From: Irpex lacteus
Taxonomy: Eukaryota; Basidiomycota; Agaricomycetes; Polyporales; Irpicaceae
NCBI GenBank assembly: GCA_001986395.2
Contig: MQVO02000013.1
Span: 1 to 64,000, forward strand
Reading direction: 5' to 3'
Length of the DNA: 64,000 nt
Part shown: positions 60,733-64,000 of the stretch, piece by piece
Layout: each line of letters opens with the position of its first letter
How positions within the stretch are numbered: position 1 is the first letter of the stretch
Translations under genes and position numbers: made by a program
The notes under the pieces: model-generated
Database searches by the model: none
Told to the model about the DNA's origin: nothing
Seen by the model: the letters and a program-made list of their open reading frames with translations, nothing else

Positions 60733-62060
60733 TGAGACACCAAGCCGCGCTCGGATAAGAGACAAAAACCTACAGACCACTTAACCCCGGAACAGAGCGA
60801 TAACGTGGCCTGCAATGAGCGAGGGAGTGTGTAGTGGTGCGAGGGTCTCTGAGTCCCAAGACTGACTAACCAACAACCAACGCAGCAACGCAGAGGTAGT
60901 CAATCCGAACTCAACACTAGGTCAAGTGTGGCTGCTAGAGACGGAACCGGAACAACGATCGTGACACACACAGCAGGGCCTTCCGTCCGTAGACAGAAGT
61001 ATACGTCCTACTAAGACTGGTCGCAACCACGCGCAAGCACCAAGGCACCATGGAAGACTCTAACACAGCCCGTTGGTACAACGGAACTACGAGATTCGGG
61101 GGAAGAGGGTAGGACGGAACGCAGACCGTACGCACGGATCGGACGCACGGGAACGGAACACGCAAAGTCGCAAAGGGAACACAGGAATGCAGGAACACAG
61201 TCGCAGTCGCAGTCGCAAACGCAGTATAACGCAGTCGCAGGGAAACGCAAAGTCGCAAAGTCGCAGTAAGAGGTTTTTGGTGAGAAGAGTTTTGAAGGAG
61301 TTGCGGACACGAGTTTGAGGGGTAAACTGTAGCGGGTGGATTTCTTGTCTCTATCCTACGAGTACAGGTCTCCTTATATACTGTAGAGCGTCCATAAGTA
61401 AAGTCGAACTTAGAGAAATATCGTCTGTGGGTGACTAAGCGAATGTAAAGTGAACTGACACAATCCGTGCCAAGAAACGAGTCATAGGATAAAATATAAG
61501 ATGAAACAGGTACGTCGGGACAGCACGGGGAAGGTAGTGCAGGATGGAACACGGGCACAGACGAATGAGAGACAGGGAAAATAGAGGATCATGCGATGGG
61601 GCGGGCAACAGTGAATAGGAAGTCAAGGGTAGCGGGCGCCAAGAGAGGAGGTGGAGCGGTGGTCATATGGTCCAAAGGGGCAGTCGTCGGGAGTTGCGAA
61701 CACGAGGCTAGGGGCGCTAGCAACCAATTTGACAGGCAGCTATTCTTGTCCGTCCGATAACGCCGAAGAGAGTTGTCCGTCGGTCGAACGGGAGCGAGGC
61801 GTCGGTCGTCCGAGGGGAAAGCACATGGTCGTCCGTGGTTGCCAGGGTCCGGTCGTTAATTTGAAGATCCGCGACGAGTAGAGCAATCCGGGAGTCACGA
61901 GGACAGAGTGAAGGGACAGGAAGATGTTCCGTGAACGACAAAGGTCCGTGGATGGAAGGGTTCCGTGGCGGGCGTATACGAAGTTCCGTGGCGATGACGG
62001 ATCGAGCGGGAAATGCCGTTTTCAGCAGTCTGGAACGTGCAGCCGTTCAGCCACGTGTCA
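60733..62060 (-). mobile_element. Solo LTR, 1,328 bp, minus orientation
   Basis: TG...CA borders (on minus TGACACGTGG...GGTGTCTCA) are flanked by ACGT on both sides (60729-60732 and 62061-62064). A minus-strand TATA box (TATATAAGG) lies near 61,372. The host sequence on both sides continues the unit tail seen at 43,985-44,060. It carries a GCAGTC-rich short repeat near 61,197-61,270. Its family differs from the other LTRs here; no internal sequence is present. Confidence 0.7.
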
Positions 62061-62064
62061 ACGT

Positions 62065-62900
62065 GTAAGCACGGTGTACAGTTGTGTCATCAATCTCGAT
62101 GAGTGTGAGAGCTCTAGTCAATGTGAGATCTCTAGTCGACGTGAGAGCTTCAGTCGATCCGGAACTTGACTGTAATGACAGAGCCAATATCAAGCTAACA
62201 AGGATGACCATATGTGTTAGAATGTGCACATACAACTGTCAACATCAACATGATACTCACTGATAACCGTAGCACTCTCCCAGATTGTTCCAGACCCTCA
62301 TCTTTTTGTGACTCTTATGCAACAGATGATTACGAGCCCGGATGTGACGTGACATGACGGGCACTGCTTGACGTTGAAGCATTAGGCCATAGTGAGACAG
62401 TATTTTGAGGTTCTGATTGCTGCATGAAGTTGACCGATTGCGAGTGCCTGTTTTTGAGATGCCTGGTCTTCAAGATTCATTGCGTGGTCTAAGGTCTTTG
62501 AGCATGAACAGAATGAGTGGAAACTCGTGAGCCAGTCATCTTAAAATACAGTAGTTTTGAGACTAATCAACATGAGAGTGCAACTGAACAGGAGGCTGGT
62601 GTGTTTGTCAAGACAAAGCGATGGTCAAGGAGGCGTACGGGAGGCTGCGTGCAATGACAATGGGGTGCTGATATAGGAGGGGAGTTATGAACGAGGAGCG
62701 TTGTAGCAGGCCATGCATAGTCAGCCTCTGCGGTCGAGACAGTAAGGTGAAGGTGGCGGACAGCATAGGAAGTTAGCGACCGGACTGGGCGATAACACAT
62801 CAATAGTAGATACTACTCACCATAACGAGTACTGCATATAGTCACACTTGGTGGCAGATGCGCGCAAGAACTCGAACTCGACGTGTAAGAGAGCAGTGAA
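62065..62900. other. Unit 3 tail and beginning of a fourth unit
   Basis: Matches unit 2 tail sequence (CCGTAGCACTCT...CAGATTGTTCC near 62,267). It ends in module-array sequence (CTCGACGTGTAAGAGAGC near 62,877), which also precedes modules at 34,865 and 45,897. No gene supported. Confidence 0.55.
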
Positions 62901-62924
62901 CTGGTCTAAAGCTCTGCACGGGTA

Positions 62925-63030
62925 TCGCTTACCTGCGGTGACCCGTAGGTTGATCCGTGTCCATACCCGCAGGTAAGGCACCCGCAGGTCTCAGGTACCT
63001 GTTGTCCGCGGGTGTTTGGCGGGTGCAGGT
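62925..63030. repeat. hAT subterminal repeats
   Basis: Clustered copies of ACCCGCAGGT and its inverse around 62,930-63,030. Such repeats are typical binding sites for hAT transposases; function here inferred. Confidence 0.55.
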
Positions 63031-63073
63031 AGTGTTGATGGAGGCGACGGGTTTTCACGCAGGTATTTCGATA

Positions 63074-63106
63074 ATGTATAATATAATATATTATATGATT
63101 ATACAT
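63074..63106. other. AT-rich palindromic stretch after the transposase stop
   Basis: TATAATATAATATATTATAT-type sequence able to fold on itself; a likely 3' UTR or poly(A) region. Confidence 0.4.
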
Positions 63107-63109
63107 TGC

Positions 63110-64000
63110 CTATTTAGTACTTGAGGCGACCTCTACCTCATCATCGGAGTCATCAATATAAACGTTCGCAGCCTTGGCAGCCTTAGTACGCTTACACTTC
63201 TCCCGAAACATCGTTGTCGCCTCGTCGATGGGGACTAAACCCTTGACTGTCGCCCATGAGCCTAATACTATCGCGGCCCGCGTCGACTCGTCTGATAGCG
63301 CATGACGCCGCTTCGAAACTGTGAGCCCGCCTCGTGAAAAGGCACGCTCGACATCTACAGATGTAGCTATATACAGATATCAGAGTGCTGCTGCGAATAT
63401 CATGTGAAGACGGTGAAACTTACCTGGTGCGGATAGGAAATCAGAGGCGAAACGAGCTGCGGCGATGCTCATTTCGTTTCCTCCTGCGAGTTGAGCATTC
63501 CACCATTTAAGCGGGTCCGAGACGTTAGGCCAGGTCGGCGTCGCCAGGTACTGCTCGATTGGATCGACAGTACTTCCAGCGTTCCAAGAGTCGATCTCAT
63601 CAAAGATGCTCGGCTCGTCCTCAGCGCTCTAGAGAATACAATGAGTTAGACTAGATAAGTAAGAGTAGGCTCGTTGATACGTACCGATGATTGACTTGCG
63701 CTTGACACCGTCTTCGGAGTGGCATCGGCAGGACGATAGTGCTTCGCCCATTGTTCACGCACAAGGTCTTCGGCAGTGCGTATCCATAGCGGCTGCCATT
63801 TTTGACGTCTGAAGTAGTCGAGCTTATACTTCGGATGGAGGACTATATCAGCAAGGCATCAGTAATGATATATGCGAGTGAAAGAATGTACTTACCCATA
63901 GCAACCCGATACATGATGCTGTCATCTGTTGCTGAGTAGTACTTGTTAAGGACTTTGAGGCCACGAGCGGCGGCGGCGCGCACAACGGGAAGGTTGCTTT
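63110..64000 (-). CDS. hAT family transposase, C-terminal part, four exons
   Basis: Cut-and-paste transposase; exons on minus are 64000-63896 (partial), 63842-63685, 63628-63424 and 63366-63110. Introns are 53, 56 and 57 nt with GTAAGT or GTACGT donors and TATAG or TCTAG acceptors; all join in frame. Conserved features are SIMYRVAM, LHPKYKLDYF, KWWNAQ and the dimerisation motif TSVDVERAFSRGGLTVSKRR, followed by a basic then acidic tail (DDSDDEVEVASSTK) and stop. No stop or frameshift in the visible third, so it may be a functional copy. The catalytic D-D-E residues would be mostly upstream, outside the window. Confidence 0.88.

Larger units (their letters stand above)
44759..62780. repeat. 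Tandem unit 3, enlarged by two insertions
   Basis: Same order as units 1 and 2, plus a 6.9 kb Gypsy element inside DUF6535 copy 3 and a 1.3 kb solo LTR in the tail. Without these it is roughly 9.8 kb. Confidence 0.7.
62907..64000 (-). mobile_element. hAT DNA transposon, one end (truncated by window)
   Basis: Host similarity to unit 3 (GTGAACTGGT) stops at about 62,905. From there come TAAAGCTCTGCACGGGTA-like terminal sequence and several subterminal ACCCGCAGGT/ACCTGCGG repeats in both orientations (62,930-63,030), then the transposase 3' end. hAT elements make 8 bp duplications; the other end is outside, so the exact border is not proven. Confidence 0.7.

Noticed and set aside
61073..61318. 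81 aa + ORF with Arg/Ser repeats
   Set aside because: Arises from the GCAGTC short repeat inside the solo LTR.
62930..63030. Telomere-like or CRISPR-like short repeats
   Set aside because: The ACCCGCAGGT motifs are in both orientations next to a hAT transposase and fit subterminal repeats; there are no regular spacers and no telomeric TTAGGG.

Overview
The window looks like accessory, transposon-rich DNA from a filamentous basidiomycete, most likely an Agaricomycete. Introns are short (48-75 nt, GTRNGT donor, CTRAY branch, YAG acceptor), the host genes carry the DUF6535 membrane domain that is common in mushroom-forming fungi, and the retroelements are Ty3/Gypsy types of that lineage. No rRNA, tRNA, CRISPR or bacterial-type signal was seen.

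Layout. (1) Positions 1-13,526: a large Ty3/Gypsy element on + ('element 1', 5' LTR and gag outside the window). It has a broken protease ORF, a middle gene with its own TATA box and several introns, a pol gene (RT, RNase H, integrase), then two divergently oriented accessory genes between pol and the 3' LTR. (2) Positions 13,527-22,255: a related Gypsy element on - ('element 2') with 5' LTR, intact gag-protease ORF and an intronless middle ORF that starts immediately after the gag-pro stop (TGAATG). Element 1 appears to be inserted in element 2, so the pol and 3' LTR of element 2 should lie left of the window. (3) Positions 22,498-23,588: a solo LTR of the element 2 family in opposite orientation, giving a 1.09 kb inverted repeat around a 242 bp spacer. 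(4) Positions ~22,300-62,900: three tandem copies of a ~10.5 kb unit. Each has an array of ~0.3-0.4 kb modules carrying minus-strand exon-like sequence, a diverged 3-4 kb spacer, a DUF6535 gene with two coding introns and one 5' UTR intron, and a diverged downstream tail. A fourth unit starts at the right edge. (5) DUF6535 copy 3 is split by a 6,903 bp chromodomain-bearing Gypsy element (51,921-58,823) with LTRs that look identical and a TAGGA target duplication. A minus-strand solo LTR (60,733-62,060) lies just downstream. (6) From ~62,907 to the end: the terminal part of a hAT DNA transposon on -, with subterminal repeats and the last four exons of its transposase.

The window therefore records a tandemly amplified membrane-protein family and the elements that invaded it. 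The host genes use TATA promoters (copies 2 and 3) and conserved splicing. Element 2 and the two solo LTRs sit inside the repeat units, and several insertions share an ACGT target. The least familiar content is the accessory gene set of the large Gypsy elements (middle gene and divergent pair) and the minus-strand exon-module arrays. All exon joins are by eye, from splice signals and reading-frame continuity, without transcript data.
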